A stretch of DNA of 64,000 nucleotides from a virus: positions 62,001 to 126,000 of IMG/VR virus record IMGVR_UViG_3300020202_000062. One strand, 5' to 3'. Below are positions 7,513-16,397 of the stretch, in pieces. The position numbers were made by a program, and so were the translations under genes. The notes under the pieces were generated by a model that worked only from the letters and a program-made list of their open reading frames with translations, ran no database searches and was not told where the DNA came from. Within the stretch, counting starts at the first letter, position 1. Every line of letters starts with the position of its first letter.

Positions 7513-8168
7513 CTCTCTTCCTCTACTTCTTCACCATCTAAGATGTAGTGCAACTTAGAACAAAGGTGATCAGCAATATGGAGGATCATTTCCATATTAT
7601 TGATTGGAACTGTCTCCGGGATTGGTGACCATGGCCCTCGGTGAGTGCGAATAAGTCGGAGGATATTATACGCCAGGTCATCACCAATGTACAAAGTAGA
7701 AGACTGGCTTTCATTGGCAAATGCTTGATCGTCTGCTCGGACTAACCTAACCAACTCATCCACGGTGTATGGATACATGGGATCATATTTGGGAAACTGA
7801 CCCTCTGTGCCATCGTCAATGAACTTTGTCACATCGTGAAGAATGGCAGCCGCAATAAGTACGTCTTTCTCATCTTGAGTAGTGCTGTAAGAATCTGCCA
7901 GCAGAGATACTGCACGTACCACCCTGCGGGTATGAAGAAGGAGTCCGCCATAGTCTCCTTCGTCTGGAGGGAAAGTCCCATCGTATGTTGATGGAGCATC
8001 CCAGAAGCATCCTGCTCGTAGCATGATCGCACGGACGAAATATTTGACTCCTTGATCTTCAATAAGATCAATCTCATCCAACAATGGCATGAGAATGTAG
8101 TTCTCTTTCTCAAAGTCAGATAGTTCTGTTTCGTCCGTGTTAATGATGTCATCTAGCATCTTACTCAT
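7491..8168 (-). CDS. HD-domain phosphohydrolase-like protein
   Basis: A 225-residue helical protein with an HD metal site: LLLHTRRVVRAVS (His near residue 78), AAAILHDVTKF (His-Asp near 111-112) and LIRTHRGPW near 173-181. This order, H...HD...H, fits the YfbR/dGTPase-like HD superfamily, which cleaves phosphate from nucleotides. Next to dNTP-synthesis and replication genes, a role in nucleotide turnover or in cutting a signal nucleotide is reasonable, but the substrate cannot be read. It overlaps both neighbours by 8 and 22 bases. Confidence 0.75.
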   Translation of the reverse strand: MSKMLDDIINTDETELSDFEKENYILMPLLDEIDLIEDQGVKYFVRAIMLRAGCFWDAPSTYDGTFPPDEGDYGGLLLHTRRVVRAVSLLADSYSTTQDEKDVLIAAAILHDVTKFIDDGTEGQFPKYDPMYPYTVDELVRLVRADDQAFANESQSSTLYIGDDLAYNILRLIRTHRGPWSPIPETVPINNMEMILHIADHLCSKLHYILDGEEVEEERWLLKKK

Positions 8169-8322
8169 AGTCGCCCTCCTGCGTCTGGCTTAGTTTCTCA
8201 TACGCCCTGTACATAGTGGCTATGGATTGTCTCATGAGGGTGTGTGGCGAAACTCCCTGATACTGTGCTATCAGAATAGCCATTTGGGTAGTCTCTTCGT
8301 CTAACAAAAATCCTAATCGCAT
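8161..8322 (-). CDS. Ribbon-helix-helix-like small protein (53 aa)
   Basis: The sequence MRLGFLLDEETTQMAILIAQ followed by YQGVSPHTLMRQSIATMY matches the ribbon-helix-helix pattern: a beta strand ending in L-D-E-E-T, a helix, then G-V-S-x-x-x-L-M-R-x-x-I. Such proteins usually bind DNA as dimers and repress promoters. I chose the ATG at 8322, which overlaps the upstream stop by 10 bases. ATGs at 8334 and 8370 are alternatives. The target is unknown. It is the only clear candidate transcription regulator in the window. Confidence 0.6.
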   Translation of the reverse strand: MRLGFLLDEETTQMAILIAQYQGVSPHTLMRQSIATMYRAYEKLSQTQEGDYE

Positions 8323-9140
8323 ACTTCTGGCCATGCCTTCCAGGTAGAACAAGGTTTGTCGAACGGACATCCCTTACAGTACTGAATCAGTCCACGACGC
8401 GAGGCGAATACTTTACGTCCGTGCACTTCTGTCCACGCTTCGTTGGCCCAATAGTTTAGAGCGGCGATATCCTCTGGGTTTACATCCGCTATATTGAACC
8501 CCGGATGAGTAGAGGCTAGATCATATAGACCATACTGGACGTTCAGAGTCTTTCCCTCGTTCCGGTAGTCGAAGGCTACCTTTAGGGCGGCGAAGTCCAG
8601 AATCATTGACCCTGGTGATGGGCGCTTCACCTTAGATGACCATTTAATAACACGGTACTGATCCTTGGTTCGTAAGACTAAATCGAACTCACCAGTAAGG
8701 TGTATGTTCCTGCGTAGTGGCACCGTAAAAGACTCACCAATTAGAAGCGGGATGCTTGGATCGTTGGTGAAGTCTTCGTAGAAGTTAAGCAGTGCTGCGG
8801 CAGCATCAGTGCTGTACGATGCCTGGTTCTTGTAGAACGATTCGTGCTGCTCTACAGCGATGTCATAAGCCGTGGTGTCCTTGTTGAACCACAACTTCTC
8901 CCATCTGTTAAGTAGAGCAGAATATGATGGTACTGAACCGGCCTGCTTCTTGTAGAAGAAGAATGTAACGACCTTCTTTAAGGTATTCTCAAACCTCATC
9001 GCCAAAAGATCACGCCCGTATATAGGTTCGTACTCTTTCTGTAGATGGCGATAGTCGTACAACCTCTCGCATGTCTGGAAGTCCTTGATGCCTTCTACAT
9101 CGACAGTCAAGAGATCTTCAATTACTAACTTTTTGTTCAT
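8313..9140 (-). CDS. PD-(D/E)XK (RecB/Cas4-like) protein with Fe-S-type cysteines
   Basis: A 275-residue protein starting VEGIKDFQTCERLYDYRHL, the entry helix with Cys and Arg typical of Cas4/RecB-type nucleases. A core GEFDLVLRTKDQYRVIKWSSK (about residues 156-176) and a terminal cysteine cluster (YCKGCPFDKPC, about 255-265) follow. Together with Cys27 this resembles an iron-sulphur-binding exonuclease. The residue expected to be Asp in the V-I-D-x-K strand reads Lys here, so catalysis may be changed or lost. It lies 4 bases into the helicase gene end. A role in end processing during replication or recombination is inferred. Confidence 0.65.
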   Translation of the reverse strand: MNKKLVIEDLLTVDVEGIKDFQTCERLYDYRHLQKEYEPIYGRDLLAMRFENTLKKVVTFFFYKKQAGSVPSYSALLNRWEKLWFNKDTTAYDIAVEQHESFYKNQASYSTDAAAALLNFYEDFTNDPSIPLLIGESFTVPLRRNIHLTGEFDLVLRTKDQYRVIKWSSKVKRPSPGSMILDFAALKVAFDYRNEGKTLNVQYGLYDLASTHPGFNIADVNPEDIAALNYWANEAWTEVHGRKVFASRRGLIQYCKGCPFDKPCSTWKAWPEVCD

Positions 9141-10597
9141 GAATGAAAGCCCCCATCCCCCAGGATGTCTTCAATTGATATTGGCCCGCTCTCATAAGCG
9201 GCGTCGTCAATGTCTGTGTCGAATTCGATGTATGATTTGATGCTATCGTCGTATCTTACTAGTGGCGGATTCAGAACAAACTCCGAACCTGTAATTCGAT
9301 TCTTTGGAACTTGCAATTGCATCACTAGATCGTCCTCTGCTTCGTCATCTGTGACGAGTTTCTTGGGCGTGATCATGATGATGACGGCACACTTCTGTAC
9401 GATGGCGATAGAGCCACCTACATCATACTGTTCGGCCACTTCGCGCTTCTCTTTTGCGGCCATAGTGTTCTGTTGTGCTGTGATAATGATTACACAGTTC
9501 ATGTCCCTAGCCAGGCGCTCAAGACGAATCATCATCATCTCGTAGTCAGCCCAGCGAGGACCATTACCCTTACCAAGCAGTGACTGAATAGTGTCAATAA
9601 CTACTACGTCAGGGATAACTTCGTTGTGTCCAATTATATCACGCAACCATCGCTCAAGGTCGTCAAAGTAGGAACTATCTGGATCGTGACGGACCATGAA
9701 TTTCTTGCCCCATTGAGTGAGGCGATCCTGAAATGTCTTAACCCTGCTCTTCTTCTCTTCTTCTGTCCACGTCTCAGCATTGGCATAGACGTTTTCCTTG
9801 ATTACCTGAGTAAACAGGATGGTTTCCCAATGGGCTTGTGCCTCTTCGTAGTTAACGAATAGCGTGGTGTAGCCAAGATCTGCCCAATGGTTGACCAAGT
9901 TCTTGGCTAACGTAGACTTACCTTTGCCGGATGGGGCCACGATAGCGTGGACAGCACCACGGAAGAAACCTCCGTTGTCTCTATAGCCCATAGCCCTATT
10001 CAACGATTTGAATGGTGTCGGCAGGAAGTCTGGCAACTTAGTCAACTCCCCTGCCCTAGATGCAATATCTATGGCGGTGGTGACAGGAGCCAATGGATCG
10101 TAATCTAAATCGCTCTCTAAGGAGCGAATCTGTTCCGTCAACTGAGAGATAGACTCAGCGTCTTTATCGTTCTTGTTGGCCTTCTTGGCCAGGAGTAGTT
10201 GCAACTCCTGTACAGCGTTTAACTGCTCTCGCTTGTTCGCTCGGTATCTGAGAACCTTAATTACAGATTCTACAGTTGATAACTCTTGCTCTAGAACAAA
10301 GTCCATGAAGGCACGTACTCCCCCGGCACCACCGAGGGAGTCTGTGATCTCTGTCTCTGAGTCCAGCCACGATCGGAAGGCAATAGGATCCACTGGATCC
10401 AGACCAGTCTTGTCGTGGAAGGTTAGCAACGCTTGATAGAACTCTCCTAGACCCGTATTGCCGTGGATCGTTCCCACCATGTGTGCAGGAAGTTGTTCTG
10501 CGAACGTTGAGATAGCCCCTTCTTCCTTAAAGGCCAGAGCGAATGCCTGATACTCCAAGGGGACTTCTTCATCTAAACTAATCGTCGTCTGATTCAT
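9137..10597 (-). CDS. DnaB-like replicative helicase
   Basis: A 486-residue RecA-fold helicase. An N-terminal helical domain (about 1-150) resembles DnaB-N. The ATPase has Walker A APSGKGKST (about residue 218), a following VNYEEAQ glutamate motif, Walker B VVVIDTIQSLLG (about 332) and a downstream AQQNT sensor (about 374). It should unwind the fork and recruit the AEP primase and DnaE polymerase in this operon. It overlaps the upstream nuclease gene by 20 bases and the RecB-like gene by 4. KaiC-like or RadA-like proteins are alternatives, but the N-terminal domain and context favour DnaB. Confidence 0.85.
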   Translation of the reverse strand: MNQTTISLDEEVPLEYQAFALAFKEEGAISTFAEQLPAHMVGTIHGNTGLGEFYQALLTFHDKTGLDPVDPIAFRSWLDSETEITDSLGGAGGVRAFMDFVLEQELSTVESVIKVLRYRANKREQLNAVQELQLLLAKKANKNDKDAESISQLTEQIRSLESDLDYDPLAPVTTAIDIASRAGELTKLPDFLPTPFKSLNRAMGYRDNGGFFRGAVHAIVAPSGKGKSTLAKNLVNHWADLGYTTLFVNYEEAQAHWETILFTQVIKENVYANAETWTEEEKKSRVKTFQDRLTQWGKKFMVRHDPDSSYFDDLERWLRDIIGHNEVIPDVVVIDTIQSLLGKGNGPRWADYEMMMIRLERLARDMNCVIIITAQQNTMAAKEKREVAEQYDVGGSIAIVQKCAVIIMITPKKLVTDDEAEDDLVMQLQVPKNRITGSEFVLNPPLVRYDDSIKSYIEFDTDIDDAAYESGPISIEDILGDGGFHS

Positions 10598-11219
10598 TCT
10601 TCCTTTTATTCTTCATCTTTCGGTAGGTCTGTTTGCGGTAGTCGCTATTGCGCTGCTTCATTTTCTCGTAGAAGGGGTTGCCCTTCATAGTTCTTCTCTC
10701 CATTTTAGGTGCTTCGGGGGCTGACCTAATAGCCTCCAGCATCCTTTCAAAAACTGCATCGTCGGTCAGTTTATCACAGTACCTAAATACGATCAACGCA
10801 ATGCCCTGTTCTTTGCAGAGTTCTATCTTTCTCTCATCTCTTAACTGTCCCTGCTCGAAATCATACTTATCCTTGTGGAACAAGTTAGAGTAAAAGAAGT
10901 GCTGCCTTCCGTGGTATTCTGCTGCCAACTTATATTTAGGGCAATAGATATCCAGCATGAGGCGCTCACCGATATGGTGCTCATTGATGACTTCTTCGCC
11001 TGGAAGAAGTTTCTTCATGATGTCAGTTAGAGCGGCATGACCTCTGGATAACTTGCGGTCCTTCCTTCGTACCCACTCTAAGCCTAGTTGTTTGATTCTT
11101 TGTGATGTTTTGGCGGTGTTCCAATCTAGTTCCTTCGCTATGTCTGAGATTGACATGTTAGTGGTGAATAAAAGGTCTGTAAGGACTGCATCTTCGTCCC
11201 AGAAGTCTCCTGTATCCAT
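10578..11219 (-). CDS. VSR/DUF559-like endonuclease with N-terminal helix-turn-helix
   Basis: A 213-residue protein. Residues 10-50 (FTTNMSISDIAKELDWNTAK ... QLGLEW) form a helix-turn-helix. Residues about 70-165 look like a VSR/DUF559-type PD-(D/E)XK fold: MLDIYCPKYKLAAEYHGRQHF, then RDERKIELCKEQGIALIVFRY. The tail is very basic. The combination resembles EDxHD-type homing endonucleases and mismatch nucleases. It stands at the head of the replication genes with an AAAGGAAGAAG ribosome binding site. A role in recombination, or a selfish free-standing endonuclease, is possible; I cannot separate these. Confidence 0.6.
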   Translation of the reverse strand: MDTGDFWDEDAVLTDLLFTTNMSISDIAKELDWNTAKTSQRIKQLGLEWVRRKDRKLSRGHAALTDIMKKLLPGEEVINEHHIGERLMLDIYCPKYKLAAEYHGRQHFFYSNLFHKDKYDFEQGQLRDERKIELCKEQGIALIVFRYCDKLTDDAVFERMLEAIRSAPEAPKMERRTMKGNPFYEKMKQRNSDYRKQTYRKMKNKRKNESDDD

Positions 11220-11246
11220 GACTTCTTCCTTTCGATTAGTCTTAAG

Positions 11247-12326
11247 TTAATCTCCCCAAGCAAAGGGAGTTTTAGGAACCCTACCCTCCATTACTTCTAC
11301 GAACACCCTCTTGTATACGGGGGCGAGTCTTTCCCATGAGATCGATTCTGCTATTTGATTAGACCATTCACTGAGTTCTTCTACTAGTTCTGGTCGCTTG
11401 TAAAGTTCATCTACCTTAGTAGCCATATCCAACTGATTGATTTCATAAACGTCAATCATACTCTTGGTCATTATCTGTTTGGAGTGTGTTGCGTCGACCA
11501 ATAATTCAGGTCTTAGGAACCCGCTCTGCGGAGATACGTTAGACATGACTGTCGGCATACCACAGGACAGAGCCTCGTTCAAGGGTAAACATAGGCCACC
11601 GAACTTCCGGGGCATGATGAAGACATCGCCCGATTCATACAGTTCTGCACTGTCTTGCGTAACCGCACTTACGATATTGATACGGCTATCCATATTACCC
11701 TTAAACCTGCTCTGCGTTCTGATTGTCAATTGAGCATCAGACTGAACGTGTCTCCACGCCTCCATTAAAGCAAGTGTACCATTCCTGTCTTCCCCCGTAG
11801 GGATACCTCCGATATGGAGGAAGTGGTTCGCTTCTGTTCTCTTTTTGAATGGAAACTGAGAACGATCTACAGGCACAGGGAGGAAGGTCTTGTTCGCAAA
11901 GGGAACATCATCAAAGCGCCATAGGCTGGGTGCCATAAACAGATCAGGCTGCGGCAAATTATGATCCCTGACGTGATCCAGGAACTCAAAGTTATATTGC
12001 AACACGGTCCTAATACCACGCTTACGTGCCTCTGTTATGAGGTAGTAGTCATACGGTGTCTCACAAGTAAATACTAGGTCTACACCGTCCAAGAACTCAT
12101 CAATGATTCGTTTAGACTCGGCACACTGGCCTCTGGTGGGTTCTGGGTACGGAGTGTACTTTAGAACCTGCGCCCCAGGGTATCTGTTCCAGTCGTTTTT
12201 CTGATTGTTAAGATGACTAAGATCTACCACCAGAGTCCTGAAAGGATTCATATGCCGGTAGAACGCATGAGTCTGCATCCCTAGCCCTGTGTAGTCCGCA
12301 CGGGCTATAAGTCCTACTCTAACCAT
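11247..12326 (-). CDS. GT4-like glycosyltransferase
   Basis: A 359-residue GT-B enzyme. The C-terminal half carries FGGLCLPLNEALSCGMPTVM, the E-x7-E region of GT4/GT1-type retaining enzymes, after an FIMPRK strand. The N-terminus begins MVRVGLIARADYTGLGMQTH with the glycine-rich nucleotide-sugar entrance. I chose the ATG at 12326, which overlaps the upstream stop by 8 bases, over an in-frame start at 12377. It would transfer a sugar from a nucleotide sugar. The acceptor (DNA base, virion protein or wall glycan) is not shown. It ends the cassette of sugar genes. Confidence 0.82.
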   Translation of the reverse strand: MVRVGLIARADYTGLGMQTHAFYRHMNPFRTLVVDLSHLNNQKNDWNRYPGAQVLKYTPYPEPTRGQCAESKRIIDEFLDGVDLVFTCETPYDYYLITEARKRGIRTVLQYNFEFLDHVRDHNLPQPDLFMAPSLWRFDDVPFANKTFLPVPVDRSQFPFKKRTEANHFLHIGGIPTGEDRNGTLALMEAWRHVQSDAQLTIRTQSRFKGNMDSRINIVSAVTQDSAELYESGDVFIMPRKFGGLCLPLNEALSCGMPTVMSNVSPQSGFLRPELLVDATHSKQIMTKSMIDVYEINQLDMATKVDELYKRPELVEELSEWSNQIAESISWERLAPVYKRVFVEVMEGRVPKTPFAWGD

Positions 12327-14025
12327 TCTCCACCGGCCTAATATCCATATCGTACTTAGGGTCTTCACCGCGACCATCTAAGTGATAACTGCGCTTGATA
12401 TTTCCCTCCGGAGTATACATCCACAACCTATGGATATACCAGCCGTCTAAACCATTATCCTCACAAACACTATGAACCCTACCATGCATTACATCCTCAA
12501 TCATGGTCTTGCTCTCTGGATTGAAATAAGTCTTTAGCATGTGTTTGTAGTAGAAGGTGTTGGATAGGTGCGGCCTCTGACTCCATTGCATAGTGCGGCG
12601 CATAGGTACGTTATTTACGATCTGAGTCTCTTTGTCGAACATCATATGATCATGGTCCGGCAAGACTAATGCCTCGTGATGGAAACGAATAGTATACGCC
12701 TCACCCATTCTAATGGTTGTGATCATGTCGTCCCATGGTAGGGTGAAGTCTGGACACAATGGCGCATCGTGCTCTACGAAAAGAATCGTGTCTGTCTTGA
12801 CTAGATCCAAACACACACGAGTCATCTTAGCCTGGTGCATATGCTCTTCAAAGACAACAGGTAGCACGTTATGCCACTTATGATGCGCCATCCACAGAAC
12901 CCTGCGAACATACTCTTCGTAGTCTGCGACCCTGTTAGCCTGTTCTTCTCTAACTCCATCCAGCATGAGAATGATTTCACTCTCGGGTAGATGCAATCTG
13001 ATGTCTGCGATACATTTCTCTAACATCTCAGTGCTGGGGTGTGCAGGGATGACGCTGCTCGGCATCAGTACAGTTACGGTGCGGCGTTGATCCTTGCAAG
13101 GATCTAAGCCTCTAACGTCCCTGATATCATCGACCAGATCGTGCGCCATCTTACGCTTCATCTTCATCCACCACGCAAAGATTCGATTGGAAAGTTTCTT
13201 CCATTGATCTAACGCATCCATGGTGTACGGGATAAGATCAGAGTAGTTCCTGATGACAGGGAATGGAACTATCTCCCCGAAGAAGAACTGCCAGTAGTCA
13301 TCACCAAAGTCATCATTGTTCTTCGATGATTGAACTCGGGTGTCAGCCATCGGCACACACCCTGCTTCTAGTGCCTCAAATAGGCGAAAACTATCAGGAG
13401 TTTCAGGACCGGATGGAGCATAGGCTATCTTAGCCCTAGCCATTTCACGGTAGTAATCTACTGGATCTAGCCCCTGCGTGAAACCGGGCGTAGGTAAGTA
13501 GTATCCTTCTACCTCATCCTGCTCTAATAGTAACTCCAACTGCTGACCCAATTGCATACGTCGTTCGTGTGTAACTTGACCGGCGAAGTACCAGTCGTTG
13601 TCCCTCTCAGGCATGTCGATCTGTGTTAGGTACTCTCTAGCCTGTGGCGGATAGCCCGTCCCCAGAAAGCGCACGTTGTTGTATCTTTCCTGGCGACGTG
13701 GCGACATGACCCACAACTTCATGTTGGGATGGGACAGTTTCTCAAACGGAAACACTGCCTCTTCGTCTCCAGTCAGCATGAGGATGACCCAATTGAGAGG
13801 CTTGATCAGTTCGTTTAGTTGATCTATATAATGTACCTGTGCCCTAGCGGGGAAGACGATGATTGCACCGTCAGTGATTCCCTCTAGAGACTCAGTGTGT
13901 GTAAATTCTGGAAGATGAGGGGCGTCCCATAGTTCGTGACTGAACAGAGACTCTAACATTCCCTGATCCCAATACCCCCTTCCCGGAGTTGTTGGGTTCA
14001 AACTTAGCCACACAACTGGAATCAT
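12319..14025 (-). CDS. Two-domain glycosyltransferase
   Basis: A 568-residue fusion. The N-terminal part (about 1-330) has an exostosin/GT-B-like motif, DSFRLFEALEAGCVPMADTR near 210. The C-terminal part (about 345-540) opens with TVTVLMPSSVIPAHPSTEML and contains LFVEHDAPLCPDF, a GT-A-type strand with an E-H-D metal-site variant. Two transfer domains in one chain suggest consecutive sugar additions. Its start overlaps the FkbM gene's stop. The acceptor is unknown. Confidence 0.75.
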   Translation of the reverse strand: MIPVVWLSLNPTTPGRGYWDQGMLESLFSHELWDAPHLPEFTHTESLEGITDGAIIVFPARAQVHYIDQLNELIKPLNWVILMLTGDEEAVFPFEKLSHPNMKLWVMSPRRQERYNNVRFLGTGYPPQAREYLTQIDMPERDNDWYFAGQVTHERRMQLGQQLELLLEQDEVEGYYLPTPGFTQGLDPVDYYREMARAKIAYAPSGPETPDSFRLFEALEAGCVPMADTRVQSSKNNDDFGDDYWQFFFGEIVPFPVIRNYSDLIPYTMDALDQWKKLSNRIFAWWMKMKRKMAHDLVDDIRDVRGLDPCKDQRRTVTVLMPSSVIPAHPSTEMLEKCIADIRLHLPESEIILMLDGVREEQANRVADYEEYVRRVLWMAHHKWHNVLPVVFEEHMHQAKMTRVCLDLVKTDTILFVEHDAPLCPDFTLPWDDMITTIRMGEAYTIRFHHEALVLPDHDHMMFDKETQIVNNVPMRRTMQWSQRPHLSNTFYYKHMLKTYFNPESKTMIEDVMHGRVHSVCEDNGLDGWYIHRLWMYTPEGNIKRSYHLDGRGEDPKYDMDIRPVENG

Positions 14026-14711
14026 TATGTCCTCACAAAAAGTAGATTGAACTGCGGCTCTGAGAAGTCATTGTCCCACGGCCTCTTGTCGGCATCTGCA
14101 TAAAACGCCTCATAACCGCAACTAAGAATATAGTTTACCATATCTGGATAGGTGTCGTTGAAGCACGGTGAGATTTCTATCAGAGCATAGTTGATAGACT
14201 GAGTCTCAAACATGAAAGAGCATGTCTCTACGGCGAATCTGTCATTTCCTTCCAGATCGCACTTCATTAACTCAATGCCATGGGTGATAGAAAGGGTGCC
14301 GAGGGAGCCATCTATCCATTTGTGTTGGACAGAAACTAGATCCTCCACTCCGTTCATGCGTGCGTTATCTTCTAAGGTTAGAATATTCTCTTGGTCGCCC
14401 TCGTATCCCCACGCTACATGCCCATGTAGTGCGGCCAGTATACTGAACCACCCAATATGAGTGCCGAAGTCTAAAACAAGACTTTCTTCCCTTGCGTTCT
14501 GTAGAATCTCAAGCACACAACTGGTTTCGGCTGGCTCCCAAATACCATACAGAGACAACGTGTTACTTATGTCATCTTGTCCGGTGCAGTAACCCGCAAA
14601 TCCCTTGTACTTATCGTAGTCGTACACAGACATATCAAAGGATAGATCCCCCGCATGGCAGGGGACTATCTTTCTATCGTGTCTTTCGTGGCCTGCTTGA
14701 CAGGTGTTCAT
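14025..14711 (-). CDS. FkbM-family methyltransferase
   Basis: A 228-residue class I S-adenosylmethionine methyltransferase. Motif I reads LVLDFGTHIGWFSILAALHG (about residues 77-96). The FkbM signature LMKCDLEGND lies at about 148-157, followed by YALIEISP. FkbM enzymes usually O-methylate sugars, which fits the glycosyltransferases on either side. It is separated from the next FkbM gene by a single base. A cysteine-containing N-terminus (MNTCQAGHERHDRK) is present. Sugar O-methylation is inferred from family and context. Confidence 0.8.
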   Translation of the reverse strand: MNTCQAGHERHDRKIVPCHAGDLSFDMSVYDYDKYKGFAGYCTGQDDISNTLSLYGIWEPAETSCVLEILQNAREESLVLDFGTHIGWFSILAALHGHVAWGYEGDQENILTLEDNARMNGVEDLVSVQHKWIDGSLGTLSITHGIELMKCDLEGNDRFAVETCSFMFETQSINYALIEISPCFNDTYPDMVNYILSCGYEAFYADADKRPWDNDFSEPQFNLLFVRT

Positions 14712-14712
14712 C

Positions 14713-15450
14713 TTAGACCTCTGGCGTGTATAGAACGTGTAGTTCGTGCTGGTAGTCTAGGATTGTTTCCCTGTAACCGAAGTCCTTGATCCATCTACGG
14801 AACTCTGCTGCGTACTCACCGTACTGATGGAACATAAACTCAGGATGGACCGAGCCAATGATCAGTGGCTTATGCTCTCTGACCGTATTCTCTGCACCCC
14901 TCATAACCTGCCAGTCACTACCTTCGCAATCGAATGTAATGATGGTGGGGACAAGCCCAGTGCGCTTTACGTAATCATCGATCTTGATCTGAGGTACGGC
15001 GCTTGATTCTTGATATAGTTCCCTGAATCCATGATCGCCAATTACTGGACCATAGGCGCACACTGGCCAGCCGTCACGATCGCCAACTTCAAAGTCTAGG
15101 TTTGGTGGATCTTCTTCGGTGCTATTGGAAGCAAAACCTACAAAGTATCCAGCAGGTGGGATTAGGCCATTTGCGTCCCAGATAGCACGAATGTTAGGCC
15201 ATACCTTTGCATTAGGCTCAAAAAGAACAACGTCTGCTCCCCATAGGCTACAGAGTGCTGGCATCTCGCCTTCCTCTGCGCCGACATAGAAAACCATATG
15301 ATCGTCTCTCGCGCTGATGTACTCGTACATCGTGGCTAGTCTCTTCTTTTCCCAGCCTTCTGGAGTGTACCACTCAGGGCGCTGTGCCCTGTGCATGGGC
15401 AGGATGATATCAAACTGTCCATTAAGTGTTGCTAAAACCATCTCTGCCAT
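14713..15450 (-). CDS. FkbM-family methyltransferase (second copy)
   Basis: A 245-residue methyltransferase-like protein with the FkbM C-terminal pattern IITFDCEGSDWQVMRGAENT, then KPLIIGSVHPEFM (about residues 168-205). The motif I region is FYVGAEEGEMPALCSLWGAD, with V-G-A-E-E-G in place of the usual D-V-G-A-N-x-G. It is not closely similar to the adjacent FkbM gene, so it is an old duplication or an independent gain. Two methyltransferases suggest two methylated positions or two sugar substrates. It overlaps the next glycosyltransferase gene's stop by one base. Confidence 0.75.
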   Translation of the reverse strand: MAEMVLATLNGQFDIILPMHRAQRPEWYTPEGWEKKRLATMYEYISARDDHMVFYVGAEEGEMPALCSLWGADVVLFEPNAKVWPNIRAIWDANGLIPPAGYFVGFASNSTEEDPPNLDFEVGDRDGWPVCAYGPVIGDHGFRELYQESSAVPQIKIDDYVKRTGLVPTIITFDCEGSDWQVMRGAENTVREHKPLIIGSVHPEFMFHQYGEYAAEFRRWIKDFGYRETILDYQHELHVLYTPEV

Positions 15451-16397
15451 TAAAATACTGTCTCCAAAATCTGCTGTGCTCTGTTTACGTAAGTGTGATG
15501 TTCTGCGGTTTTCTTGTGGCAGTAGTCGCGCACCGTCTCTCGTTTTGCGTCATCTTCCAAGAAGTACTTAATTAGGCTTTCGAGACCACCAAAATCACCC
15601 CATCTATACCATGGGATCATATCATCATACATTTCTCGTACTGCGTCAATTTGAGGCATGATGAGAAATCCACCTCTGCCGGTGGCTTCTGGTACCCTGT
15701 CCGACCAGTAATGGGACTTCTCCTTCGGTAAGCACAACGAGTCACCAACTGTGACTTTGGAACTCCGGTAGAAGTCGTTCATGTTGTGGTCGCGGTCGAT
15801 CTTCTCTTGGTCGCCACCGGGATTCTTGAAACTCCATCCATTGCGAGCGCACATGTCTCGTAGGAAGTTTACGAGTTCCTTCCGGTACATCCAAACATCC
15901 TCATGATAACCGACTCCATTAGATCCAACAAACGCCACATCGCACGCGTACTTCTCCTGGAAGGTACCCGGCGTGGTGGCATCGTGTCGTACCGCTGGAG
16001 GTAGCCATATGTGGTTCTTTCCGAATCGTTTCCACTCATCTTGATAATCTCCGTCTGCCGTGAAGATGTATGCGGTGTGGAACATAGGGTTCCTCCACCA
16101 TTGTCTGTTGCCTCTGCTTGTGCCCCAAAATGTATCTAGATGTAGAGTGGCAGTTGGCTTGTTATTCTTGGCGCACCATTGGAACACGTCCACCATGTCC
16201 ACCAGAGGTAGTGCCTCGTCCCACGTTGACGTAATCAACAGTAGATCAGCACTCTTCATAGTCCCCCAAATAGTTGCGGGATCTGTTACGTTCTCCTGTA
16301 GTTGAATGACCTCATGACCTAAGTGTTCAAAGGCTTTACGGACATCATTCTCTGTACTGTATGGAGGGCCGAAATTTCCGACGTATGCTACCCTCAC
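15450..16397 (-). CDS. CgeB-like glycosyltransferase
   Basis: A 315-residue GT-B-like protein beginning MRVAYVGNFGPPYSTENDVR. It has a ACDVAFVGSNGVGYHE linker strand (about residue 150) and SDRVPEATGRGGFLIMPQID near 235-254, the pattern of CgeB / Glyco_trans_1_2 enzymes in which the donor-binding domain holds R-x-x-E-x-x-x-x-G-G. Next to FkbM and GT2 genes it most likely adds a sugar in the same product. Overlap with the upstream GT2 gene is ATGA. Confidence 0.75.
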   Translation of the reverse strand: MRVAYVGNFGPPYSTENDVRKAFEHLGHEVIQLQENVTDPATIWGTMKSADLLLITSTWDEALPLVDMVDVFQWCAKNNKPTATLHLDTFWGTSRGNRQWWRNPMFHTAYIFTADGDYQDEWKRFGKNHIWLPPAVRHDATTPGTFQEKYACDVAFVGSNGVGYHEDVWMYRKELVNFLRDMCARNGWSFKNPGGDQEKIDRDHNMNDFYRSSKVTVGDSLCLPKEKSHYWSDRVPEATGRGGFLIMPQIDAVREMYDDMIPWYRWGDFGGLESLIKYFLEDDAKRETVRDYCHKKTAEHHTYVNRAQQILETVF

